Source: DASZVB01 sp036272055
GTDB taxonomy: Bacteria; Myxococcota_A; Polyangia; Polyangiales; Polyangiaceae
Length of the DNA: 64,000 nt
Assembly (NCBI GenBank): GCA_036272055.1
Contig: DATAZL010000047.1
Coordinates: 1 to 64,000 of the forward strand
Direction of reading: 5' to 3'
The translations under genes and the position numbers were made by a program. The notes beneath the pieces were generated by a model, which saw only the letters and a program-made list of their open reading frames with translations, ran no database searches and was not told the DNA's origin. Every line of letters begins with the position of its first letter. The stretch's first letter is position 1. Shown in pieces: positions 17,383 to 25,587 of the stretch.

Positions 17383-18156
17383 TCAGGGAACCCAGCGGGC
17401 GAGGATGCAGGTGATGTTGTCGGGGCCGCCGCCCTCGTTGGCCGCTTCGATGAGACGGCGAGTGGCGGTGGGAAGATCGGCTGAGTTGTGGACGATGTCG
17501 AGCATGCGGTCGTCGGTGACCGGACCGCTCAGGCCGTCGGAGCAGAGCAGGATCGTGTCGCGGGCCATCGGCGCGTCGTAGCGCGTGTCGACCTTGACGG
17601 TGTCCTTCATCCCGAGGGCGCGCACGATGACGTTCTTGTGCGGGAAGTTCTCGATCTCCTCGGGGGAGAGCTTCTTCATCTTCTTGTAGTCGTTGAGCAG
17701 CGAGTGATCCTCGGTGAGCTGCTCGATCTTGCCCTCGCGGATCCGGTAGGCGCGGCTGTCACCGACGTGCGCGACGTAGATGCCGTCCTCGACCGCGAAG
17801 AGGGCACAGAGCGTGGTGCCCATGCCGCGCTGCTTCGCGTTCTTCTGCGCGGTCTCGTAGATCCTGAGGTTCGAGAGCTTCACGCCCGTGATCAGGCGGT
17901 TCTCCTCGTAACCCTTGGAGCGGTCCATCTTGTACGGCCAGGTCCGCTCGGGATCTTCAGACGTGGCGGCGAAGAACTCCTTCATCGTGTCGATGGCCAT
18001 CTTCGATGCCACCTCACCCGATGCGTGTCCGCCCATCCCGTCCGCGACGATGTAGAGGCCGAACTCCGAGAAAATCGCGAAGTTATCCTCGTTGTGGGAC
18101 CTTTTCCGTCCCACGTCGGTCTGACCGGCTACCTCTATCCTGAGCGGCTGGTGCAT
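17383..18156 (-). CDS. PP2C-family Ser/Thr protein phosphatase
   Basis: A 257-residue, soluble, metal-dependent PP2C (Stp1/PrpC-like) protein phosphatase. All signature motifs are visible: GRKRSHNEDNF near the N-terminus, VADGMGGHASGEVAS with the metal-binding Asp-Gly, TLCALFAVEDGIYVAHVGDSRAYR, LLCSDGLSG and GGPDNITCIL near the C-terminus. Compared with small PP2Cs there is an insert (about 70-100, rich in charged residues) between the second and third motifs. It should dephosphorylate targets of Hanks-type kinases, but none is encoded in the window. I chose the ATG at 18156. A TTG at 18183 is a possible longer start. Confidence 0.93.
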   Translation of the reverse strand: MHQPLRIEVAGQTDVGRKRSHNEDNFAIFSEFGLYIVADGMGGHASGEVASKMAIDTMKEFFAATSEDPERTWPYKMDRSKGYEENRLITGVKLSNLRIYETAQKNAKQRGMGTTLCALFAVEDGIYVAHVGDSRAYRIREGKIEQLTEDHSLLNDYKKMKKLSPEEIENFPHKNVIVRALGMKDTVKVDTRYDAPMARDTILLCSDGLSGPVTDDRMLDIVHNSADLPTATRRLIEAANEGGGPDNITCILARWVP

Positions 18157-18342
18157 GACCTCGGTCGCGGGCTCAAAAACCAAGGTACCTGGGCACGTTC
18201 ACAGGTGTCAATTCGCTCGACGCTAAAAATCCGGTTGAGTCCGCGGTTTTTGCGAAATTTTCCGACGCGGTTCCATCTTCTGGGCTTATCTCGGTGCGGC
18301 TTATAGAACCGCGGAGGGGATCCCGGCCCGATCCGGCCCGGC

Positions 18343-19020
18343 TCATGGCGCCCGCAGGGTCCGGAGCCCGCCGGCCCCGGCCACCAGAACGACGTTCGCA
18401 CGGCGCACGAAGAGACCGCTCTCGACGACCCCGGGGAGGAGCCCGAGCCGCGTCTCGAGCGCGCCGGGATCGTCGAGGACGCCGGCGGCGAGGTCGTAGA
18501 TGTAGTTCCCGGAGTCGGTCCTCCACGGCGCGCCGTCCTTGAGACGAAGCGTCACCGGGCCGAGCTCCCCGAGTCGCTCTGCGGTGGCGAGTCGTCCGAA
18601 GGCGAGCACCTCGACCGGCACCTTCCATCGCTCGCCGAGGCGACGGCTGAGCTTCGACTCGTCGACGACGATGACGTTCGTCTTGGCGGCGCGGTTCACG
18701 ATCTTCTCGCGCGTGTGCGCGCCGCCGCCGCCCTTGATGAGATCGAGTCGCTCACTGACCTCGTCGGCCCCGTCGACGCAGACGTCGATCGGCCACGGCC
18801 CTTCGTCCCCGAGGAGCGGGATGCCGAGCCGTTCGGCTTGCTTGCGGCTCGCGTCGCTGGTCGGCACGCCGACGAGCTTGCGGCCCGCGCGCACGAGCTC
18901 CGCGACGCCGTCGATGAAGAGCGTCGCGGTCGAACCGGTGCCGAGCCCGACGACGCCGTGTTCGGGGAGCAGCTCGAGGGCGGCGCGTGCGACGCTTCGC
19001 TTCGCTTCGGCGGGGTCCAT
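18343..19020 (-). CDS. rpiA: Ribose-5-phosphate isomerase A
   Basis: A 225-residue RpiA, the normal size. It interconverts ribose 5-phosphate and ribulose 5-phosphate in the pentose phosphate pathway. The family signatures are intact: VVGLGTGSTA near residue 23, PTSDASRKQAERLGIPL, CVDGADEV, IKGGGGAHTREKIV, VVDESKLS and SGLFVRRANVV at the C-terminus. The ATG at 19020 follows directly from the family N-terminus. It lies 11 bases after the stop of the phosphodiester glycosidase-like gene on the same strand and is probably co-transcribed with it, although the functions are unrelated. Confidence 0.95.
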   Translation of the reverse strand: MDPAEAKRSVARAALELLPEHGVVGLGTGSTATLFIDGVAELVRAGRKLVGVPTSDASRKQAERLGIPLLGDEGPWPIDVCVDGADEVSERLDLIKGGGGAHTREKIVNRAAKTNVIVVDESKLSRRLGERWKVPVEVLAFGRLATAERLGELGPVTLRLKDGAPWRTDSGNYIYDLAAGVLDDPGALETRLGLLPGVVESGLFVRRANVVLVAGAGGLRTLRAP

Positions 19021-19031
19021 GGACCCCCGGT

Positions 19032-20333
19032 TTAACCCGAGTTGCCGGGCGCTTTCAAAGCAGTTCGCGCGTCCGCGTCTTTCGGCATCAGATAGAAGAA
19101 ATCGCGCCGGTTCGGCTCGCGGATGTACTCGTCTTCGCTGAACTCGAACCCGTCGGCGAGGGGGATCGCGAGCCGCTTCGTCTCGCCGTCGCCGGCCTTG
19201 TGCTTCTCGTAGGTGACGAACTTCGGGTACGAGAAGTTCACGTCGAGCTGGGCGACCGTCACCGCGCCGGCGTGGTGCATCCCGTCGGCGATGACGCGCG
19301 CGGTCGTGTTGTTGCTGATGCTCACGAAGAGCACGTTGCCGGTGCGGTCGATGCCGATGGCGGAGCGACGGATCACGGTCTCGCCGTCGAGCGTCGCGCC
19401 CCATTTTTTGGCGAGATTCGGATCCGCGAGACGCCAGTGGAGCTGGTCGTCCTCGTACATGCACACCGGCGTCTCGCGCCAGAAGACCATGTGCGAGACA
19501 TTGCCGGCGAGCTTCTCCCAGCTCGCGACCCGCATCGTGTCGTCGTCGTAGGCGGCGATCGCGCACGCCATGGGCTTCGGCTTCACGAAGGTCATGCCGT
19601 CGACGAACATTCCGTACTGGCCGTGCTCGGTCTTGAAGCCGCCATTGAACGCGGCGAGGACGCGATCACGGTGCTCGAGCGGCACGACGCCGGGACGCGG
19701 CACGCCGACTGCGGCGTCCTCGGTCGCGGCGGGTTCCTTCGTGCCGGGCATCATGTGGACGCGCACCCGGCGCAGATCGATGGCGACGACGAAGACCTCC
19801 GCCCAGGACCGGTTCTTGTCCGGGTGCATGAGCGTCTTCATCATCATGACGGGGTCGTCGGGGCGATCGGCGCTCGTCATCGGGAGCCATTCGCCGTCAC
19901 CCGGCGCGGACCACTCGCGGTGCACGGGCCCGACCTTCGGGAGCGCGAATGGCGGAAGCTCCGGTTCGGCGGCGACCGCGGAAGCGACGACCGCAGAGAC
20001 GGCGACGGCGGGCGCGACGGGCTTCGGCGCCGGTCCGGCCGTGGCCGCGGGCACCGTCCAGTACGCGCGCGGCTTCTCACCCTTCCGCCAGACGCGATTG
20101 ACGCGATCCTGGATGCGGTACGAGAAGTCCTCGAGGCTCGCCACGGCGTCGACGCCCACCACGGAGCGCAGGCCGTCGGCGACGTACGGCCCGAGCCACT
20201 CGACTCGGTTCACCGCGATCCAGAGCCCTGCGACGCCGACCACGGCAAAAAGAAAGACGGAGAGCGCCACAGCCCGCAGGCGGCGCCGACGGCGCACCCG
20301 CGAGCCGCGCTGACGCTGGGGCGACGCGACCAT
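19032..20333 (-). CDS. Phosphodiester glycosidase family membrane-anchored protein
   Basis: A 433-residue protein with an Arg-rich N-terminus, one signal-anchor helix (about 22-42, AVALSVFLFAVVGVAGLWIAV), an Ala/Pro linker (about 95-125) and a C-terminal domain (about 140-433). That domain resembles NAGPA-type phosphodiester glycosidases (DUF2233-like), with RVLAAFNGGFKTEHGQYG and AVTVAQLDVNFSYPKF. These enzymes uncover sugars from phosphodiesters or act on cell-surface polysaccharides. Cleavage of an envelope or exopolysaccharide substrate is inference. It is divergent from the long Omp85 gene and shares a 108-base intergenic with it. Confidence 0.8.
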   Translation of the reverse strand: MVASPQRQRGSRVRRRRRLRAVALSVFLFAVVGVAGLWIAVNRVEWLGPYVADGLRSVVGVDAVASLEDFSYRIQDRVNRVWRKGEKPRAYWTVPAATAGPAPKPVAPAVAVSAVVASAVAAEPELPPFALPKVGPVHREWSAPGDGEWLPMTSADRPDDPVMMMKTLMHPDKNRSWAEVFVVAIDLRRVRVHMMPGTKEPAATEDAAVGVPRPGVVPLEHRDRVLAAFNGGFKTEHGQYGMFVDGMTFVKPKPMACAIAAYDDDTMRVASWEKLAGNVSHMVFWRETPVCMYEDDQLHWRLADPNLAKKWGATLDGETVIRRSAIGIDRTGNVLFVSISNNTTARVIADGMHHAGAVTVAQLDVNFSYPKFVTYEKHKAGDGETKRLAIPLADGFEFSEDEYIREPNRRDFFYLMPKDADARTALKAPGNSG

Positions 20334-20372
20334 ACGTTTTTCAGCCTAGCCGAAGGTCGTCGAGCGGGCCCA

Positions 20373-20408
20373 TTTGCCGGCAAAGGTCGCCGGCCGATCG
20401 CCGGCAAA
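20373..20408. promoter_or_regulatory. Clustered GCCGGC palindromes between divergent genes
   Basis: TTTGCCGGCAAA (20373-20384) is a perfect 12-bp palindrome. GCCGGC recurs twice within the next 25 bases, ending in GCCGGCAAA at 20400-20408. The block sits between the phosphodiester glycosidase-like and Omp85 genes and could be an operator or a transcript hairpin. Confidence 0.4.
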
Positions 20409-20441
20409 TCCGGGCGGACGTGGGCTAAGAAGGGGGTTCGC

Positions 20442-23400
20442 ATGGGCTTCGAGCGATTCCCGAGCCGTCTCGGCGCCCTTTTTCTTTTTTGCTGGCTCGT
20501 CGCGGTGCCGGCGCGGCTCGCATTCGCGGAACCGTCGGTGGCGAGCGCCGATGCGCTGCCCGACCTCGGCAAGGCGCCGTCCCTCGACGGTCTGATCGGC
20601 GAGAAACTTGCCCGGATCGACGTGATCGTGCTCGGCAGCCGCTGGGTGAAGCCGGTCACGTTACGGCGCGTTCAGGTCGGCGTGCCGTTCTCCGGCGACC
20701 AGGCGCGGCTCGCGCTGACCGAGCTGCTCGACTCGGGCCGCTACGCCGACGCGCGGGCCGACGCCGTGCGCGAGGGAGCCGGCGTCGTGCTCCGGCTCTT
20801 CGTCACGCCGCGGCGGATCATCACCGGCGTGAAGGTGACGGGCGGCAACCTCTCCGACGACGACGTGCTCCGCGCCGGCGGCGTGGACGTCAACGACTCG
20901 GTGACCGCGCAGAGCCTCGCGAGAAGCGCCGAGCGTGTGCGCGCCCTTTACCTCGCCCGCGGTTTTCCGCACGCCACCGTCGATGCCGAGCCCATCGACA
21001 CCGACGACGAGATGCGCGTCACGGTGACCTATCACGTGAGCTCCGGCGCGCCCCGCATCATCGGCAAGGCGTCGTTCGTCGTGTACCCGCCGCCGACCGA
21101 GCACATGCGCGAGATCCTCGACGGCTACGCCGTGTCGGAGGGCGATCGCGCCGACGACGAGGCGCTCACGCAGGCCGACCGCGACACCCAGGACGCGCTC
21201 CGGAAAGCGGGCTGGCACGCCGCGGAGATCCATCACCGTCTCGACGGCGCCGACGTCGCGAAGCTCACCATCGACGTCCAGGCGGGCCCCGACGTCGTGA
21301 TGCGCTTCGAGGGAAACCACCGCTTCGACGACGCCGAGCTCACCGACGCCCTGGAGCTCGACGAGAGCGACGATCGCGCGCCGGTCACGCTCGCGTCGAA
21401 GCTCGAGAAATATTACGTCGAGCGCGGCTATCTCGACGCACGCGTGCGCCCCGAGCTCCGCGGCGGACCGAACGACCCCGAGAACGTCCTCGTCTTCCGC
21501 GTGAACGAGAACGAGATAGTCCGGGTCGTCTCGCGCGAGTATCCGTGCCTGAACGGCGGACGGCTCGCCGGCGAGGTCGGTCAGGAGATCGACAGCTTTC
21601 TCTCCGAAGCACTCCCGGGAACGAGCATCGTCGGGACCGTCGATCCGGCGACCATCGACTCCGCCCTCGACCCCCAGAACCAGACCGGCGCGCGCGTGGT
21701 GCCCGTCGAGGTGAATCCGTGGCGGACCTACGTCCCGGACGTCTACGAGAAGGCGACGCGGCACCTCCAGGAGCTCTATCGCTCGGAGGGCTATCTCTCT
21801 GCGGTCGTCGGACCCGTCGATCTCATCCGTCGCGTCTGCGACCGCCACTCGCCGGCTGGAAAATGCATCCCGGTGGGCCCGCGTATCCGGCCCGAGACGC
21901 ACTGTCCGGTCAACGACTCCGACGTCCCCACCGAGGATCAACCACCGCCGCCCGCGTGCATCCCCGACTCGCGCCACGGCATCCGCTGCGAGGCCGACCT
22001 GGTCGTGCAGATCCCGATCAAGCTCGGCCCGCGCGCGCGGCTCTGGGATGTGTCGTTCGAGGGAAACCAGATCCTTCTCGAGAACCAGCTCTTCGAGGTC
22101 GGAGAGCTCCCGCTCGGTGAACCGGTGTCGCAGGTCGAGCTCGAGAAGGCGCGCCGCCGGTTGCTGGACGAGTATGCCGAGCGCGGGTTCGCCTTCGCGA
22201 CGATCGAGCAGCGGATCGAGCTATCGCCGGATCGTACCCGCGCCCGCGTGCGCTTCATCATCAGCGAGCGCGGTCAGGTCCGCGTGAAGGACATCGTCGT
22301 GCGCGGTGCGCGACGCACCAACGAGTCCCTCATCCTGAGCCGCGTCGCCTTCGACGAGGGCGACGTCTACAAGCGGAGCGACGTCCGCTCGACCGAGGAG
22401 CGTCTCGCGACGCTCGGCGTGTTCTCGAGCGTCACCGTCGGCCTCGAGGACCCCGAGGTGTTCGCGACGGAGAAGGTCGTCGTCATCACCGTGCGCGAGC
22501 GCGCTCCGCAGTACCTCGATCTGCGCCCCGGCTTCAGCACCGGCGACGGCTTCCGCGTGATGCTCGAGTACGGGCACAGAAACCTCGGCGACCAGGCCAT
22601 CAAGCTGACGTTGCGCGTCCAGCTCGGCTTGCTCCCGGACTTTCTCATCTTCGAGCGCGACGTCCGCGCGCGGTTCCAGGCCCTGCCGCTCCAGGAGCGC
22701 CTCGAACGCCGCGACACGGTCTCCGTGGAGTTCCCCGAGGTCGGGCTCGGTCCGCTCTTCCCCCTCGGCATCGATCTCGTGGACGTCCGCGACAACTCGC
22801 GCGACTTCGGCCTCACGAAGGAAGCGACGATCGGGACCCTGAGCTACCGCCCGACGACGCGCTTCGTGACGCAGATCGGCGGCTCTCTCGAGCTGAACGA
22901 CGCGCGCATCTTCGAGAGCGGCGTGGACATCGCGCAGTACATCGCGACGAACCCCAACGCCAGCGTCCGCCTTCGCGTCCCCGACGGCAAGACGTACGCG
23001 ATCGCCGAGCGCACGAGCGTCACCTGGGATCGTCGCGACAACCCCTTCGACGCGACCCGGGGGACGTTCGTGTCGGCGAGCGTCGAGCACGTCCACGCGG
23101 CGCCCACGGACAGCTCCGCGACGATCACCAGCGACTTTCTCCGGTTGACGAGCCGCGTCGCGGGCTACGTCCGTCTCAACGACGCGGGGCTCGCACTCGC
23201 CCTGAGCTTTCGCTGGGGTTACAACGTTCAGCTCAACCCCCAATCCCAGACGTACCCGGACAGGCTTTTCTACTTCGGCGGCGTCGATTCGATCCGCGGG
23301 TTCCTGCAAGACTCCGTCATTCCGGAAGATCTCGCGGAACGGATCATCGCCGGGCAAAAGATCGCCGGGCAGCCCGGGGTCGATCCGAAGACGATCCTCA

Positions 23401-23684
23401 CGGCGGCAGAGGTGCCGATTCGCGGCGGAAATGTCCTCCTGAACCCGCGCGCGGAGCTCCGCATCCCGCTCGGTGGCGTCTTCCAGACCGCGCTTTTCGT
23501 CGACTCCGGCAATCTGTGGCTTTTGCCTTCGACGGTGCAGCCCTACAAACTCCGGTACGCGGCGGGCACCGGTCTCCGCGCGAACACACCGGTGGGACCA
23601 CTCGCCCTCGATATCGGCATGAACCTCGATCGCAGACAGTGGGAAGATCCGTTCGCCTTCCACTTCAGCATCGGGCTTTTCTGA
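20442..23684 (+). CDS. Omp85-family outer membrane protein (BamA/TamA-like)
   Basis: A 1080-residue Omp85 protein, longer than the ~800 of a standard BamA. A signal peptide lies at about residues 1-28 (FLFCWLVAVPARLAFA). Several POTRA-like modules follow, for example VTLRRVQVGVPFSGDQARL, GVKVTGGNLSDDDVLRAGG, MRFEGNHRFDDAELTDAL, ARLWDVSFEGNQILLENQLF and VKDIVVRGARRTNESLI. The C-terminal beta-barrel (about 700-1080) ends in the aromatic FHFSIGLF. Residues near 400-530 form an unusual Cys-containing insert between POTRA modules. The ATG at 20442 follows AAGGGGG. These proteins insert or export outer-membrane proteins. It is away from skp/lpxD, where bamA usually sits, so it may be a specialised paralogue rather than the core BamA. 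Confidence 0.9.
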   Translation: MGFERFPSRLGALFLFCWLVAVPARLAFAEPSVASADALPDLGKAPSLDGLIGEKLARIDVIVLGSRWVKPVTLRRVQVGVPFSGDQARLALTELLDSGRYADARADAVREGAGVVLRLFVTPRRIITGVKVTGGNLSDDDVLRAGGVDVNDSVTAQSLARSAERVRALYLARGFPHATVDAEPIDTDDEMRVTVTYHVSSGAPRIIGKASFVVYPPPTEHMREILDGYAVSEGDRADDEALTQADRDTQDALRKAGWHAAEIHHRLDGADVAKLTIDVQAGPDVVMRFEGNHRFDDAELTDALELDESDDRAPVTLASKLEKYYVERGYLDARVRPELRGGPNDPENVLVFRVNENEIVRVVSREYPCLNGGRLAGEVGQEIDSFLSEALPGTSIVGTVDPATIDSALDPQNQTGARVVPVEVNPWRTYVPDVYEKATRHLQELYRSEGYLSAVVGPVDLIRRVCDRHSPAGKCIPVGPRIRPETHCPVNDSDVPTEDQPPPPACIPDSRHGIRCEADLVVQIPIKLGPRARLWDVSFEGNQILLENQLFEVGELPLGEPVSQVELEKARRRLLDEYAERGFAFATIEQRIELSPDRTRARVRFIISERGQVRVKDIVVRGARRTNESLILSRVAFDEGDVYKRSDVRSTEERLATLGVFSSVTVGLEDPEVFATEKVVVITVRERAPQYLDLRPGFSTGDGFRVMLEYGHRNLGDQAIKLTLRVQLGLLPDFLIFERDVRARFQALPLQERLERRDTVSVEFPEVGLGPLFPLGIDLVDVRDNSRDFGLTKEATIGTLSYRPTTRFVTQIGGSLELNDARIFESGVDIAQYIATNPNASVRLRVPDGKTYAIAERTSVTWDRRDNPFDATRGTFVSASVEHVHAAPTDSSATITSDFLRLTSRVAGYVRLNDAGLALALSFRWGYNVQLNPQSQTYPDRLFYFGGVDSIRGFLQDSVIPEDLAERIIAGQKIAGQPGVDPKTILTAAEVPIRGGNVLLNPRAELRIPLGGVFQTALFVDSGNLWLLPSTVQPYKLRYAAGTGLRANTPVGPLALDIGMNLDRRQWEDPFAFHFSIGLF

Positions 23685-23778
23685 CCGTAAACCCTCGTAG
23701 TTAGCCGAAACCCGTCGCTCTCCCATTGCGGATCGGCCGCCCCAAACTACAAGTACCCCCTTCACCGCGCACCGCCGA

Positions 23779-25587
23779 ATGCTCTTTCAGTCCGCGATTC
23801 CTGCCAGCCGCATTCCGACGACGCTCTCCGGGCAATTCGTCCGGCAAGCGCCGCGTTACGGCGTGGGGTTGTTCCTCCTCGCCGCGTATCAGTATCTCCA
23901 ATACTGGTTCGACACCCGTCTCTCGAAGGCGATCGACGCCGCGACGCGCGGAGACACGACGACGGCGCAGCACATCGGCGCCGCGCTCGTCGCGGTGGCG
24001 GTGGGCGCGCTCGGTATCCGCGTCTTCTCGCGCATGGCCGTCTTCAACGCGGGCCGCATAGCGGAGTACGAGCTGCGGCGCGCGCTGCTCTATCAACTCC
24101 AGCGCCTCGGCCCGTCCTTCTACCGTCGCATCTCGACCGGCGACATCATGAGCCGGTCGACGAACGATCTCACGCAGGTGCGCCTGCTCCTCGGCTTCGG
24201 CGTGCTCAACAGCATGAACACGCTGTTTGCCCTCGTGAGCTCGCTCGCCGTCACCCTGCGCATCTCCGTCAAGCTGACGATGGCGTCGCTCTCGACGTTG
24301 CCGGTCCTGCTCTTCGTCATGTGGGGGTTCGCGCGGCTCATGTTCCAGCTCCAGCGCCAGAACCAGGAAGCCATCGGCGGGATGAGCGGCGCGGTGCAGT
24401 CGAGCATCGCCGGCGTCCGCGTCGTGCGCGCCTTCTCGCTCGAGCAAGAAGAGCTCCGTCGCTTCGACATCACCAACGCCGACTACCTCGAGAAGACGCT
24501 CGGGCTCGCGCGCCTCCGCGGTTCCATGTTCCCGGTGATGCAGGCGATCACCGCGATCGGCACCATCATCGTGCTCTGGTACGGCGGCGGCCTCATGCTC
24601 CACAACGAGATGAGCGCCGGGAATTTCCTGGCGTTCTTCCGGGCGCTGACGCGGCTCACCTGGCCGCTCATCTCGCTCGGCTTTCTGGTGTCGATGATGC
24701 AGCGCGGTCGTGCCGCGTTCTCGCGTCTCGAGGACGTGTTCGGCGCCCAGCCCGACATCGTGAGCGGCCCAGTGCCCGCGCCCGAGGTCGTCAAGGGTCA
24801 CCTCGAGGTGCGCGGTCTGTCGTTCGCCTACGGCAATCATCCCGTGCTCGACGGCGTGAAGTTCGAGGTGGAACCGGGGAAGCTCGTCGCCATCGTCGGC
24901 AAGACGGGCAGCGGCAAATCGACGCTCGCGGCGCTTCTGCCGCGGCTCCAGCCCACGCCGCGCGGCAGCGTCTTCCTCGACGGGGTCGACGTCTGCGATC
25001 TGCCGCTCCCCGTCGTGCGCAACGCGATCGGCTATGCGCAGCAGGTTGCGTTCCTCTTCTCGACGACGGTGGGGCGCAACATCGGCTTCTGCGTGAACGA
25101 CCCCGACAGCGCCGAGGCGACGGACGCCGTCCAGACTGCGGCGAACGACGCGCAGATTGCCGAAGAGCTCGCGGCGCTCCCCGACGGCTACGACACCGTC
25201 GTCGGCGAACGCGGCGTGCAGCTCTCCGGCGGGCAGAAGCAACGCGTCGCGCTCGCGCGCGCTCTCCTCGCCGAGCCGAGGGTGCTCGTCCTCGACGACC
25301 CGCTCTCCGCCGTCGATGCGCGCACCGAGCGCGCCATCCTCGACGTCATCGAGAAGCAGCGCGCACGGCGGAGCGTCGTCCTCGTCACGCACCGGGTCGC
25401 GGCCGCCGCTCGCTGTGACAAGGTCTTCGTCCTCGACCACGGTCACATCGTCGAAGAGGGCACGCACGAGGAGCTGATCGAGCGAGGCGGCCTCTACGCC
25501 GCATTCGCCGAAGAGCAGCGCGTCGAGAGCGAGCTCGAGGCTCTCGGCGGCCACGAGCCCGCACCGGTAGAGGCGCAGTCGGCATGA
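23779..25587 (+). CDS. ABC exporter half-transporter, degenerate NBD
   Basis: A 602-residue ABC half-transporter with a six-helix membrane domain (about 20-330) and an ATPase domain (about 350-590). The NBD has Walker A GKTGSGKST, signature LSGGQKQRVALARALL and Walker B VLVLDDPLSAVD. The catalytic Glu after Walker B is Asp here, as in the degenerate half of heterodimeric exporters such as TM287/288 and BmrCD. The start of the partner gene overlaps its stop (ATGA), supporting a heterodimer. The transported substrate (lipid, peptide or drug) is not evident. Confidence 0.93.
   Translation: MLFQSAIPASRIPTTLSGQFVRQAPRYGVGLFLLAAYQYLQYWFDTRLSKAIDAATRGDTTTAQHIGAALVAVAVGALGIRVFSRMAVFNAGRIAEYELRRALLYQLQRLGPSFYRRISTGDIMSRSTNDLTQVRLLLGFGVLNSMNTLFALVSSLAVTLRISVKLTMASLSTLPVLLFVMWGFARLMFQLQRQNQEAIGGMSGAVQSSIAGVRVVRAFSLEQEELRRFDITNADYLEKTLGLARLRGSMFPVMQAITAIGTIIVLWYGGGLMLHNEMSAGNFLAFFRALTRLTWPLISLGFLVSMMQRGRAAFSRLEDVFGAQPDIVSGPVPAPEVVKGHLEVRGLSFAYGNHPVLDGVKFEVEPGKLVAIVGKTGSGKSTLAALLPRLQPTPRGSVFLDGVDVCDLPLPVVRNAIGYAQQVAFLFSTTVGRNIGFCVNDPDSAEATDAVQTAANDAQIAEELAALPDGYDTVVGERGVQLSGGQKQRVALARALLAEPRVLVLDDPLSAVDARTERAILDVIEKQRARRSVVLVTHRVAAAARCDKVFVLDHGHIVEEGTHEELIERGGLYAAFAEEQRVESELEALGGHEPAPVEAQSA

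Noticed and set aside
18987..20441. In-frame upstream extension of the Omp85 gene
   Set aside because: It overlaps rpiA and the phosphodiester glycosidase gene on the other strand. The signal peptide at 20442 with a good ribosome site fixes the start.
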